Below the pieces are notes generated by a model, which ran no database searches, had not been told where the DNA came from, and saw only the letters and a list, made by a program, of their open reading frames with translations. A DNA stretch of 64,000 nucleotides from Cliona cf. orientalis. Its lineage: Eukaryota; Porifera; Demospongiae; Clionaida; Clionaidae. The translations under genes and the position numbers were made by a program. This document shows, piece after piece, positions 10,090-20,781 of the stretch (the stretch's first letter is position 1; each line of letters opens with the position of its first letter). Location of the stretch: NCBI GenBank assembly GCA_963930775.1, contig OZ005689.1, positions 24,302,058 to 24,366,057 on the forward strand, written 5' to 3'.

Positions 10090-10497
10090 TCCATATAGAT
10101 CCAGCTCCTGGATGGACAGAAAGGTTGTGACAGTCATGTCTACCACCAGTCAACCAGAGATGGGCACTGTACTCCATTGGCAGAAAGATGGTACAAGGAT
10201 AACTGTTCCTTGCCCACAGTCCATCATTGATTATAATCAGTTCATGGGCGGAGTTGACAGGGGTGACCAGATTCGAGGCTACTATAGTTGCCGAACGAAG
10301 TGCAGAAAATTTTATAAGTATTTTTTTTATTTTCTGTTCGACGTCACTGTCACCAACGCCTACATTCTCCAGAAAGGCTACTGTGGCAGTGTACCATTCA
10401 GGACGATCAAGGCCTTCCAGCAGCAGCTGGAAACTGAACTCATTGGAGACTATTGTAGTCGACAAAGGGTTGGTCGGGGTGCTGTTGGCGTGATATG
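10090..10497 (+). pseudogene. piggyBac transposase, C-terminal part of the catalytic domain
   Basis: The frame reads WMDRKVVTVMSTTSQPEMG, then RITVPCPQSIIDYNQFMGG with VDRGDQIRGYYSC, and KFYKYFFYFLFDVTVTNAYI. This is the hallmark end of the piggyBac DDE domain (DDE_Tnp_1_7), including the third catalytic aspartate in MGGVD. The N-terminal half with the first two aspartates is absent. The frame is cut at 10497 by the inverted-repeat element 10498-15131 and resumes at about 15134. The protein normally performs TTAA-specific cut-and-paste transposition. It may be the source enzyme for the CCGATTATA MITEs nearby. Confidence 0.8.
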
Positions 10498-13400
10498 CAC
10501 TGCTGTTTCATGCGGACATTAAGGGGGCGCGCGCATGCGCATGCGCATGCGCATGCGTATCCGGTATGCAATTTTGATTACGCAATGATAGCCAGAATGA
10601 AGCCAAAGACAACTCATCACAGAAGCCATTCTGGCACCGTGCTGGCACTTCCACAATCCAAACTATCATACCACATCCTTAACTACTATCACCCACAACA
10701 TCCCTAGAAACCAAGAAAACGCATGCGCATCCAGTATGAGTCTCCAGAGAGTACTGCGCAGCTGCTGTAGGCGGGCAGCTGTGGTTATTGGTTAGGGCAA
10801 CGGTTGGTAGCGGTGACTTTGATAATGTGTACTGAGAAACCAGAACTTACTACTGACACAGGTAATTAAAAATTAGAGTAACGATAGAAGAGTGTAATCA
10901 CTGCAAACTTTGGTACATATTTTTTTGAGAGATATTCCACATGCAAGTCAGCCATAATAAAAAAAATCAACATAAGAATGTACAATTTCCAGAGATACAA
11001 TGGACTATCATCACAGTCAGCTAGTGAAGCACCGCAGGATCTGTGGAGGAAGGTTCATCAGTAGCAAGGGAAAGTACAAATCTACAGTGTACCAGGTTGG
11101 GGCTTTTCAGGATCAGCTTCATAGGGCATTTGGAATCTTTGTGAGTAGAGACCATCCATCAGTACACCCCCAGAGCTTTTGTAAGGTGTGCAAGGTAGCC
11201 ATGGGATGCCTGATTGAGTCCAAGGAAAAAGGGATACCTTATAAAAGCTCTGTACAGTTGTATCAATGGCAAGAGCACCAGGAAAACTGCAAGGTACAAT
11301 GACACAGCAGTGTTCTCTCGAGTACATACAAGGCATAAAATGTATCAATTACCCTAACTCGTGAATATTCTTTTAAAATGTGGACATTGTCCCTCCCCCC
11401 CCCCCCCAAATTAATTTAAATATGCCCTAAGCAAGAGAGAACACTGCTACCAACAAATGAGAATAGAGTATCATCCAAGCATGCATTGCAGGAGTGTGAG
11501 CATTTTAGTGTGATGGCGAAGGGAGGCAAGTCTCAGAAGACAAACAAACAACGGGGAAGACTAAAAGGTGTTGGGCCTACGGTGCTAATACAGCACGTAC
11601 AAGCGATTGCCCCCATGACACCACTAACTCCTTCAACTTGCATTGCCAACACGCAAACCCTGTCAGCCATTGATCACCTCAGGTGCCCCATTTGCACGGA
11701 TATCCTCTCCCAACCGGTAGAGCTACCCTGTAGAGCAGTTCTGTGTGCTGCCTGCATCATAAGGTGGCGCAAGTACCCGGTGTCCTTGTTGCTACTCGGA
11801 GACGCCACTAGATCCAGCACACATAAATCTTGCTTCCAACTTGATTTTAGAGTTGCTACAGGATATCATAGTGTCCTGTTCCCACTGCAAAGTGGAAATG
11901 AAGGCAGGAACGTTTGATCAGCACCAGTGTTTGCCACAGCTCAAGACAGTTGCTAGGGAGGAGCTGCAAACCACAGCTTCAGTTATTCAGCAGCTCCTCT
12001 CTCAGAGTCCAGAGAACGTGGTGAAGCTTCCCACTAAAGGAACGGTTAGCCATACATGACATTGTACATACACACACTCTCTCATTCACTCAGAATTTAC
12101 TTACTCGCTAAACGTTTTAGCCACTGACCCTGGTAAAAGTGACACGCTCCCGGCGTTCAACTGGAGAAATTTGCCAGAGGTCAGTACGGCGTCGCTCCCA
12201 GGAGGTGCAGCAAGTGAGGAAGATAATCGGGGGAGAGGATTCATCACTGGTACTGCACCAAGAGCTGCGGTCCATCACTAAGGATGAGCGAAGCAAGCTG
12301 CTGGTCGACGCTGGGCTGACGATAGATATTCCACCAGAACAGGGGCTGGCTATGAAGGCTGATCTAGCAATACCCTGGAATAAACTTAGGGTGATCAGAA
12401 GGTTAATATTAACAAACATTACATTACAGATACATGTAATTAGAATGGGGAATGTCAAGTGTGTGCATGTGTTGCTAGGTGGCTCAAGTCCTCGGGAGTC
12501 TCACTGTCCAGTGAAAGGAAGCAGAGGATAATAGCAAAGGAGCAAATTGGGGACAACCTGGAGACAGAAAATGTTCCCTTCTCGTTCAATCTCACTGGTA
12601 GAGGGGAGGAAATTAGAGCAGCAGCACACGCCTTCATTCCAAACCTGGTCGACAAAGTCATTCAACTTCTGGAACAAAATGAAAAGTATTTTAAATAATG
12701 CACAACACTTGAAACATTTCCAACCTGTGATCTCATACTGGTCTGCAGGGCAGGCAGACTCACTTGGCACGGTGACATCATTCCAGAGAATGAAATCTGG
12801 ATCAAAGTTGGGGGAGACAAGGGAGGAGGATCATTCAAGATGAATTTCCAGATAACGAACACGCTTACTCCCAATGCAGTCCACAACACATGTGTCTTCT
12901 CTTGCTTTGAAGCAGGAGATAGTGTCACCAACCTGCATGTTAGCCTAGACCGGTACAAAGACGACATTAAAGACCTACAAGGAATGATATGGAAGTATGT
13001 GTTTTACTACTTACTTCGTGGACAGTTAAACATTCAATAATTCTTTTCAGACAGCGGAAACTCAGAGTCTTCCTTTGTGGCGACTATGAATTCATGTGTC
13101 GTCTGTATGGTTTATCGGGAGCATCAGGTACTATAGTTGACAACACATATTTAATACACTATCAGCCGTACCTAAAACAGGTCGTCATTCATGTCTGTGG
13201 TGCCTGATCAAGAGTAGCGACATGCGCATCCCTCTTTCTTCCAGAGGTGAGTCCACCAGGACTGTCCAGGAGATCATCGACGACCATGAGCGGTTTATGA
13301 AGGCTGGAGGGGATATAAGGAAGGCAAAGGAGTACAATAATTGTATCTCAAAACCCTTCTTCGATATTCCAATATCCCAGGTGCTTTTATACACAGTAAG

Positions 13401-15131
13401 AGCAACATACATTTTATATACTATCAATAACAACATTAGGTGTGCTTGCCAGGATATATCACTCAAGGGGTGTTTCAGAAGATATTTACTCTTTTTGAAG
13501 AGGCTTGCCACAGGCTTGACCTTATGCTGGCATCACACCACAAACCCGAACAGCTAGGCTCTTACAATATCTATGCAGCAGCATTACAAGAGCTCACTAA
13601 GAAAAGAGAAGAACTCAATGTGACCAAGCAGACAGCAGCAAACTTGGAGCAGCTAGTAGTGTACTTCTCCATCACCTTGGATCAGACAAATCCTCTGCTT
13701 CAGGGATTAGTGCAACAGTCTGCTCAAACCAAAAAATCTGTTGAGCAGCTGGTAGGTTCCCTTGAATAATGAACTACAACAAAGCAAAAGTTTTGTGTGC
13801 ATGTAGGAAGCTAGGATCAGTACATTAAAGGCAACAGTCGAGAAAGGTTTCAGACTGACCGATGGTCCCTTTGTTAAAGGATTGGACAATGCCCTTAAAT
13901 CATTTGGCGTCCACTGAGAACAGTATTATGGGGGCATATTTGTGGGAAACCACATTCACAGAACTTTGCAGGTACATGTACGAGTGCCAATGTGTATGAT
14001 AGACTATTAGTTTGATCCATGCATGCATTATCCCTTATACATACATAGCCAACAAACCTAGAAACACTTTGCTCCTCTGTTACCAAAGCAGCTGCACAAG
14101 TCAAGGTCCCATCCCTGTCGAACGAGGCCACAATTGTGTATTCGCTCAGTGCCATTTCATCTATGACCAAAAGTTTGTTAGTGCAGAGAAAGCAGCAGAG
14201 TTAGGTATCCAAAGAATGTACATACATGCATATGTAAGTTTATTACCTCATCTTTTACATAGAGCAATCCATCACGAGCTTCATGGACTTGTTTCATCAG
14301 ACATTTCCATCCACCACCATCCCTCCAAAGATGCACATGCTCGAGGATCACACCATGGAGTGGGTCAGGGCCCGTAGTGTCCGCTTTGGACTTCTTGGTG
14401 AACAAGGAGCTGAATCAATACATTCACGATTCAATTACCTAGGCCACAATTTTGCTCCATTAGCAAAAGGAATGGAAAGGCTGAGGAGCATAATGAAGGA
14501 GCACTTCCTCCACATCAATCCTCAGAACGTTGCTGCTCGAATCCCACCAGCAAAGAGGAGAAAGCTAGTCATGCAGGAGGAGTAGCCTGGGACAATCCAC
14601 ACTCTTTATGTGTAGCTTTATAGTATATGTACCTTTGTTTATCATTCACCTTGGTGCCAGCAAGGGCACAAGCCAACCTATCAAAATAGCAACACAACAC
14701 CCGTTTAATTTTTTTTTTCAAGCGCGTGGTAAACCGTAGGAAAAATATGAAGCAAATAACTAATGGTACTGTAAGTTAGTTCATTTATTCTACTATACCT
14801 TGGTGTAGAGTTCTTTTGGCGTGATTGTTCCCTTTCTCCTGTAGCCTTCTTTTCCCGAGAGACATACACGCGCACGTATTGTACCAAGTCTTTCATAACT
14901 TGGTACTGGAACGGTATTAGAGGATGGGATTTTCCCCAATAGAAGCGCCTGGAACTGAACTATTTGGCTGTCTAGGTCCCAGTTCAACCATGTGTTCAGA
15001 AACCATACAAGACCACACATTCCAGTCTCATGTTAATTGCGACCGCTAGCGCTAGCGCGTTGCTATACGGATGTAATCAAAAGTGAGTGTTGCCCTAATG
15101 TCCGCGTTGTAATGTACATGAAACAGCAGTG
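10498..15131 (+). mobile_element. TIR element encoding a RAG1-N-like/transposase-like fusion (N-RAG-TP-like)
   Basis: The inverted ends are CACTGCTGTTTCATG (10498) and CATGAAACAGCAGTG (15131). Similarity continues inwards with gaps (CGGACATTA and TTTTGATTAC words on both sides). Outside lie the two halves of a piggyBac transposase, which fixes the boundaries. No exact target duplication is seen (ATATG versus TACGC). Inside is one multi-exon plus-strand gene (11000-14585). A C run (11394-11407) and an ATGCGC-rich alternating tract (10526-10556) lie in the leader. A 75-codon minus-strand frame at 14793-15020 is unrecognised. Confidence 0.7.
11000..14585 (+). pseudogene. RAG1 N-terminal-like zinc/RING domain fused to a transposase-like region, 11 exons, lightly broken
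   Basis: Exons with matching phases: 11000-11293, 11492-12044, 12121-12401, 12479-12685, 12749-12994, 13051-13127, 13181-13380, 13440-13751, 13807-13971, about 14050-14203 and 14278-14585. The N-terminus follows the vertebrate RAG1 N-region step by step: RRICGG, HPQSFCKVC, QWQEHQENC, a RING finger (RCPICTDILSQPVELPC, then LCAACI, then CPCC in the next frame), then VSCSHCKVEMKAGTFDQH. The rest (GLAMKADLAIPWNKLRV; WIKVGGDKGGGSFK; VFLCGDYEFMCRLYGLSG with CLWC; PPKMHMLEDHTMEWV; GEQGAESIHSRF) is not the RAG1 core, but conserved acids in GGD, GDYEF and GEQGAES could form a DDE triad (inference). Lesions: a frameshift in the RING (about 11770), a TGA at 13915-13917, and a frameshift near 14120. I recall N-RAG-TP elements in molluscs as the closest described type. 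Confidence 0.7.
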
Positions 15132-15133
15132 TA

Positions 15134-15350
15134 CGCACTCTTCCTCTCCGCCACTATCCCACCACCATCGCAGAGGAAGATCCCACAAATAAGGCCAAGC
15201 ACAAGAGGGCCCGATGTCACAGGTGCTACAGCAGGAGCAAAAAAGGAGCACCTACACCTCCTGATACTGCCACGAGTGTCAGCTATGGCTCTGCCATACG
15301 GGAGAGCGACACACTGATTGTTTTATGCTGTGGCATGCTCAACACCTGCC
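15134..15350 (+). pseudogene. piggyBac transposase C-terminal zinc finger
   Basis: A frame from 15134 reads RTLPLRHYPTTIAEEDPTNK and then KHKRARCHRCYSRSKK. After a frameshift it continues as YCHECQLWLCHTGERHTDCF. This RC-x2-C ... YC-x2-C ... LC form is the cysteine-rich tail of piggyBac transposases. It is the natural continuation of the fragment ending at 10497, so the 4.6 kb between them is an insertion. At least one frameshift (about 15230) and one stop are present. Confidence 0.7.
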
Positions 15351-15757
15351 AGAATAAGATTAGTTCAGTGTTACTAATAATTATTAATATTAGTCTACTA
15401 CTCTTGTATTACACCCCATGCAAACCTCTATCATGAATTTACTCTCCCTCTAGAGCATACTACTAGGGCCATCAACGAACTATGGACTCATACGGTCCCC
15501 ACCTACTCTATGAATCTACACATGCAACGCTTACCTGAAACAAAGATGATCGATCTCCTCTCCAGAAATGGCGATCACGATTGAATTAGGTACCAATGAA
15601 GAGTCCATCGATCGTCCTTTGTAATGATGGCTACGTCTTTGGACAAAAAATGCTCCCCAAGGCAGTTATGACCGCTTTTGTCATATGGTGTTCAAAATTT
15701 ACTGTCCGTACGAAATTAATTCCGCTGTAATAGAACGCGCGCGCCGCATACCTCGCG
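15351..15757. other. non-coding tail of the piggyBac element
   Basis: No ORF, RNA or repeat was recognised. The stretch runs from the piggyBac zinc-finger remnant to the TA at 15758-15759 where the Tc1/mariner-like element begins. Its last bases (CTCGCG) followed by TAATCGG/TTAA beyond that element (18392-18402) rebuild a terminus like that of copy B (CCGCGTATAATCGG/TTAA). It is therefore likely the 3' end of the piggyBac element. Confidence 0.4.
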
Positions 15758-15886
15758 TACACTGTTGATTTCCGTTCCGTTTGAACATTCGTTCCGTTTC
15801 ACGTTCCGCGCTGCGCGCACAAGGTGACACGTGATGCGCAATATTTGAAACGTGCATTAGTGTGCGAGTGTCCCTGCAGCTATTAA

Positions 15887-16897
15887 TTGGACCTAAACCA
15901 TCATGCGGAGCCTTGTAGAAAAGCTCTATATGCAGCCGATCTTAGGTGGAGAATGGTTTGGCAGAGAATTGGGATGGAACTTCCATATCGCACCATAGCT
16001 AAAAATCTCAATGTTGCTCTGGGTACCGTGTACCACATCAACCGTCTCTTTTTAGATACTGGTGATGTGCTAGCAAAACCAGCACCCCAAAGGAGAGCTC
16101 TCAGGACACTTAACCACTCTGATGAGCTTTTTATTATTGGCTTGATTATTGACAGTCCAAGTCTATACCTAAGTGAGCTTTGTTATGCTGTTGAGGATGT
16201 ATGTGGAAAGTGTATTTCTCCATTTGCTGTGTGTAAAGTTATTCACAAGCGTGGATTTACTCACAAGAAGTTGCAGCATGCAGCCAAACAGCGATCGCTC
16301 CAGTATCGTGGAGAGTACATGGCTGAAATTCAGATGTACCACCGTAACTGCTTTGTGTTCGTCGACGAAACAGGTTACAGTAGCAAGGATCATACACATA
16401 GATTTGGCTATGCCATGAGAGGGGAGTGCTGTGGATCATAGGTGGCTTCATAGGGGTACAAGAATATCAGCTATTGCTGCTATGTCAACTTCTGGCATTT
16501 TGGCTGTAGAGCTCATGTCAGGTCAGGATCAGTCAATGGCGATAAATTCTTTGATTATGTAAGAGGATCCCTAATCCCAGAAATGCTACCATTAATAATT
16601 ATTTTGATGGTGAGAATCCAAAATCGATTGCTGTTTTATTAGACAACTGCTCGATTCATCGTTAGACACGTAATCAAATTGTTCAAAGATGCTGGGATAC
16701 TTGTCTTATTTCTTCCTCCCTACAGCCCTGACTTCATGCCAGTAGAGAAAACATTCAGTTTTGTTAAGTACTACTTGAAGGACCATGACGACCTGTGGCA
16801 ATCCATGAATGATCCAACAATTCTTATTCAAGCAGCATTCGATAGTGTGACTAGTTCACAATGCTATGGATGGAAATCAAGTTGTGGGTATCCTTAG
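15887..16897 (+). pseudogene. Tc1/mariner-like transposase, element 1
   Basis: A helix-turn-helix N-terminus (LRWRMVWQRIGMELPYRTIA, then LGTVYHINRLF) is followed by a DDE domain: VFVDETGYSS (first D), LLDNCSIH (second D) and LFLPPYSPDFMPVEKTF (E). The frame is intact to about 16437 (GECCGS, stop), then broken by frameshifts to about 16680. It resumes to the end YGWKSSCGYP. Spacing of second D to E is about 34. It performs cut-and-paste at TA. It is related to the second copy at 30571-31535 (shared LRWR, DETG, PPYSPD.MPVE and SSCGY/SHCGY ends) but clearly a different lineage. Confidence 0.85.
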
Positions 16898-17034
16898 ATA
16901 CACAAATTAAAGACAATCAAATCAACTTTCATAGGAACAGTCTATTGATAGCTATAATTTTGGTAACAATATTATGTATAGTCATGCATTGTATCATGCA
17001 TAATAGTATACACAAAAGATGAATGATTATTGCT

Positions 17035-18250
17035 TTAGAGCTTCCTAATGTCAGACAATATTGTTGCTTGCAACTCATCATACTGATCTTTGCTGATAGC
17101 ACCACAATCGAGTAAGGCAAGCCACTTTTGAAGCTGGTCAATACACTCTGACCTGATGCTGACTACGTCCAGGTGACGTAACTAAAGTGGCGATACTGGC
17201 AGGAGCTATGGTAGATGTAGTGCAAGTAGTTGAGCTGGATGTAGTGGCTGTAGATGGAGCAAATGTAGATGCTCCATTATTTGCAGAGCTTGAAGATGAC
17301 TGGAAAAATCGTTTTTTAGGAGCCTGTGTGATCGAGTCATGTTTACCCATCTCTATCATATGGGCCCATGCTCTCTTCGAATATTGACTGCCATGTGTAT
17401 CATCTATTTGTATATTTCATGCACTTCAGCCATCTTTGCAGTATGCTTATACTGTGAGGAACCAGGCTTATTGGATGCTTTAGCTATGGAGGACTTTGAT
17501 CTTGATCGCTTGGATCCCCTTTTGCCTAGTTTGTCCTTTGAGGATTCTCGGCTATAGCATCAAAGTGTAAGCTTGGTGTTTTTCCCTTCACACCTCCCCA
17601 AAAACTCAAGTAACTCGTCATCATCCAAAATCCACTCTTTTCTGCACTTCAGTCCATGTCCAGGCTCAATATAGCCAAACTCAAGCTTATCAATATCAGG
17701 CTGAGGAATATCACTTGGGAAAATGCTTTATATAAGCTGTTTCATTTCATCAAAAGCTATTCCTTTCTGAACAGCTGACTGATCAATCTTGGCCATAACG
17801 TGATCTTTCTTCTTACTTGGATTGAATCCTTAGAGAGGACTGCTCATGTTGATCATCATGACTGCCAGCATCAATTTTCATTTACACTTTCAACGCTCAA
17901 AGGACTCTATTTAATAGCGTACATAGACGTAACACATGAAATACATTTCTAAATAATGCCCGGTGTGAGCATCTCAGTGATACCTGAGGATCATCTTCAA
18001 GCTGAGAGAATGGCGGCTCACGACGGTGACTGAATGTGATGAGCTCTTCCTCTGCTGGTTCGAGTGGTTGACTGTGACTTGGAGAAGACCAGGCATATGC
18101 TCCACGTCCTGATGCTGACATGAAAACACTGGGCCGTGTTGACCGTTGCATGCATGCCTGAGGCACTGGATATCTCACATGGCTTGCTCCAGCATAGGTC
18201 GCTGGATATGCACCCCAGCTATTATGGTAGTAACTATCCCACCTTTCCAT
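17035..18250 (-). pseudogene. accessory minus-strand gene of Tc1/mariner-like element 1, SHOCT-like C-terminus
   Basis: Read on the minus strand: a Tyr/Pro/Ser-rich piece (17897-18250), a folded-looking block (KIDQSAVQKGIAFDEMKQLI, then PQPDIDKLEFGYIEPGHGL and KEWILDDDELLEFLGRCEGK, 17580-17800), a basic/Ser-rich linker, SKRAWAHMIEMGKHDSI near 17340, a Ser/Thr-rich stretch, and a C-terminal helical hairpin DQLQKWLALLDCGAISKDQY ending at a TAA (17035). The hairpin follows the L..L..LLD.G.IS..EY pattern of SHOCT-like C-terminal domains. Stops and shifts occur (for example one near 17730), though some may be unannotated introns. The function is unknown; an accessory role in transposition is inference. 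Element 2 has a gene in the same place. Confidence 0.5.
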
Positions 18251-18402
18251 ATAAAATACACCAGGACATGTACAGCTAAATACATGTACATGTAGCCAGA
18301 ATCTCGCGCTCAATTCGATTGCGCACGTACCGCGCGGCGCAGCGCGGATAACGGAACGGAATGAATGTTCAAACGGAACGGAAATCAACAGTAATCGGTT
18401 AA

Positions 18403-19051
18403 CCGATTATGGGCGATAGACGCCAATTGGGCGTCATATACGTAATGTACGTTATAGGCGATTGACGCCAAATGGCGTCAAAGCCGTTTTCTTCGCGTTT
18501 TTCGTGCATAGCGCTAGGCTACTACGCTCTACGTCCGGTTTGTGGTTAGCCGCTGACCGCCGCTACTAAGTTATGGCTTCAGGTCGCGCCGGTAGCAATT
18601 AAGTGGGTGTGACCGATACCGTTAACCAAGCCGCTCGATCGCCATTACGATCGACCCGGGCGAAAGTTCGAGGCTATTATCGTTGAACCAACAGAGCTAC
18701 AGCCATGGCGCTTGGTCCATAGCTAGACGAGTGGATAGCGACTACCTACGAGTAGCCGCTTTGTGAAGCCAACCTTGAACGCGAGCGGCAGACTTGAAGA
18801 CGGCGGCCATGATCGAGGTAAGAAGGCTTCTAAGCTTTTAGACGCTACTACAGCGTTTAGTTCGATAGTGTACGGCGGGACAGAAGAACGTGAGGCTTCT
18901 GGCAACTTATGTAGTTGTCAACAAAGCCTTTAGAGGTAGCTAAGGCCTGTTACTTAGCTACAATAAGCTTGTCTATAGGACGCTTTATTTTCATGTTAAA
19001 TATTTCGGAGTTCAAAGTTCAATTGACCCGTACAACCCCGCCCATAATCGG
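18403..19051 (+). mobile_element. TTAA MITE copy C (649 bp)
   Basis: CCGATTAT and ATAATCGG ends are flanked by TTAA (18399-18402, 19052-19055). The subterminal palindromes GACGCCAATTGGGCGTC and GACGCCAAATGGCGTC sit at the left end. The conserved interior block is at 18794-18843 (minus-strand ATGGCCGCCGTCTTCAAG at 18810; plus-strand GAGGTAAGAAGGCTTCTAAGC). It shares its left TTAA with the TAATCGG terminus of the neighbouring piggyBac-type element, making an ATCGGTTAACCGAT palindrome. Confidence 0.7.
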
Positions 19052-19055
19052 TTAA

Positions 19056-20405
19056 AGTGAACTTTAATCTCACGTTTTTCTGGTCGCTCGAAGTCAGAGA
19101 AGAAATCATGTAATAATTGCAAGTAGCGTATATATAACCAAGGGCTTATCGAGCCGCCGTAGTTAATTAACCAGTTAGTACCTCGATTTTCACGTCTCGG
19201 AAGGAGGGGAATTATATGATTTAAATTTCTGCCCTCCTCCATAGCCACCCACATAACATGAATCTCATCTCTTGAATCCTCTATATCAATGCAGGAGCAT
19301 GGATAAAAGGGATATTCTGACACATCTTGATATAATTCATAATGTGGGTATATCGGACGCTTGAGTGTCCCCAAGAGAAATTGGAGTTGAAGTGGACCTG
19401 CAATTGTAACAATAGTGATCATCAGTATACTTAAACAATTATAGGTGTGTGTGCCTGTTCATCAGTTACCAGAAATGGTTTGACCTTGAGACATTTATCT
19501 CTGGCCAATGATCTTACTAAAACTATATTTTAATATTATAACATTGGGATTTCAGCTATTAACCAGTGCATGGATGACCTTGACGTTTGTGGCCATTGCA
19601 GAGTATTACTGCTTCTCCATGATGTAGTGGGCAGCTATCACTGGTCTACACTATAACTATAGGCTGACAGCTGTGTCATTTCACAGTGCTTACCAGAGTA
19701 AGACCCCAGCTTGGACATACCAAATATCTCGACCTGCAGCATATAGTGGACTAACTCATTCACAGTTGGATCGTTTTGAGGTCTTTCATTAAATTGCTCA
19801 TCAGAGGACATTACGGTGCTCATAAATTGGTGTGCCTCTCCACTACCTTGTAGCTGTGTGGTGTTCTACATGTAAAGATAGTGACTTCACCAGTTCTAAA
19901 TGTATATGGCAAAGTACAGTCATTAGTATACAAATCATTTCAACATAATGGTCATAATGATACACAGCATGATGGATAGCACTCAGCCACAGCTCAACTG
20001 AATGAGCTTCACTTCCAAATAGATCAATGCTTACAGAGTTGTACAGACAATTGCCATCTGGAGTGGACATTATAGGGCAAAATCCAGCTGGCAACTTTGA
20101 GGCCAGTTGACTCTGTCGTCTGTTAAAAGTTAATTCATAGACTTTCATAATAATTAGTTAGTGGCAGACCTTATATCCAACATGGAAAGAGGAACATCCT
20201 TTAGGCATGCTCTACCTGGTTGAATCAAGTCATCGGATTTGACATCAAATCTGGTCAGAACCTCCTTAGACTTGACCCAGTCATCAATTGAGGATAGCAT
20301 TGTCAGTTTATTGTTAGTATTTGTGGGAATCCGCAAGTTTGGCTGAGTGGCACAATTATAATATCTAGAGCTCTGTGGAGCACTTATCCCGCGTGCATAT
20401 TGCAC
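19056..20405 (-). pseudogene. OTU-domain (vertnin-like) gene remnant
   Basis: Minus-strand pieces: 20405-20154 (KLTMLSSIDDWVKSKEVLTR), 20148-19843 with FCPIMSTPDGNCLYNSVSID, then LWLSAIHHAVYHYDHYVEM, 19823-19638 (DPTVNELVHYMLQVEIFGMS), and 19422-19056 (LGTLKRPIYPHYELYQDV, then RDEIHVMW). DGNCLYNSVS is the catalytic Asp/Cys loop of OTU-family deubiquitinase-like folds, and the following HH/W pattern fits OTU proteins linked to mobile elements and vertnin. The last frame runs into MITE copy C at 19051, so the 3' end may have been cut by that insertion. Whether it was a host or element gene is unclear. Confidence 0.6.
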
Positions 20406-20781
20406 TATCTAGCTACAAAAATTACAGTATTACTATGATAACTGCTAGCTATTTTGGAAATTTCAACGTGCACGTCACGAGACTTTGACGATCTTTAGCT
20501 ACCAGTACATATTTACATTAGGTGTGCGCATGTGCAGACGTGCATGCATGGTGTACATGTATATATATTATGCATGATGTAGGCACTGTCATGGCTACTG
20601 TGGCCAACAAAATGGCACTATTAATTTTGTGATGCTTATGGAATGTGTCTCTATTTGAAGTAAACTGAAAGAGTTTTTTGCCAAATTTGGTGATGCTTTG
20701 TGTTTACAAGTCGCTCAGGTGCCTAGATCTCGAAATAGCTATGGCGTTATTTGTACTTATGATAAACAATAACGACAACAA

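Larger units (their letters stand above)
15760..18391 (+). mobile_element. Tc1/mariner-like (IS630) element 1, two convergent genes
   Basis: TA flanks (15758-15759, 18392-18393) enclose inverted ends CTGTTGATTTCCGTTCCG, extending for about 40 bp (TTTGAACATTC, then TTCCG words); the left end has two extra bases. The interior holds a transposase on the plus strand (15887-16897) and a second coding region on the minus strand (17035 to about 18250), tail to tail. The element lies within a TTAA-type terminus. Confidence 0.8.

Noticed and set aside
11000-14585. A true RAG1 gene
   Set aside because: Only the N-terminal zinc/RING part resembles RAG1; the catalytic body lacks the RAG1 core blocks I know.
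14793-15020. Minus-strand 75-codon frame (MCGLVWFLNTWLNWD...)
   Set aside because: No family recognised, no splice context, and it lies in the tail of a transposon; left unannotated as a gene.
10493-15136. 5-bp duplication around the RAG1-N-like element
   Set aside because: ATATG and TACGC differ; the boundary rests on the inverted ends and the split piggyBac frame instead.
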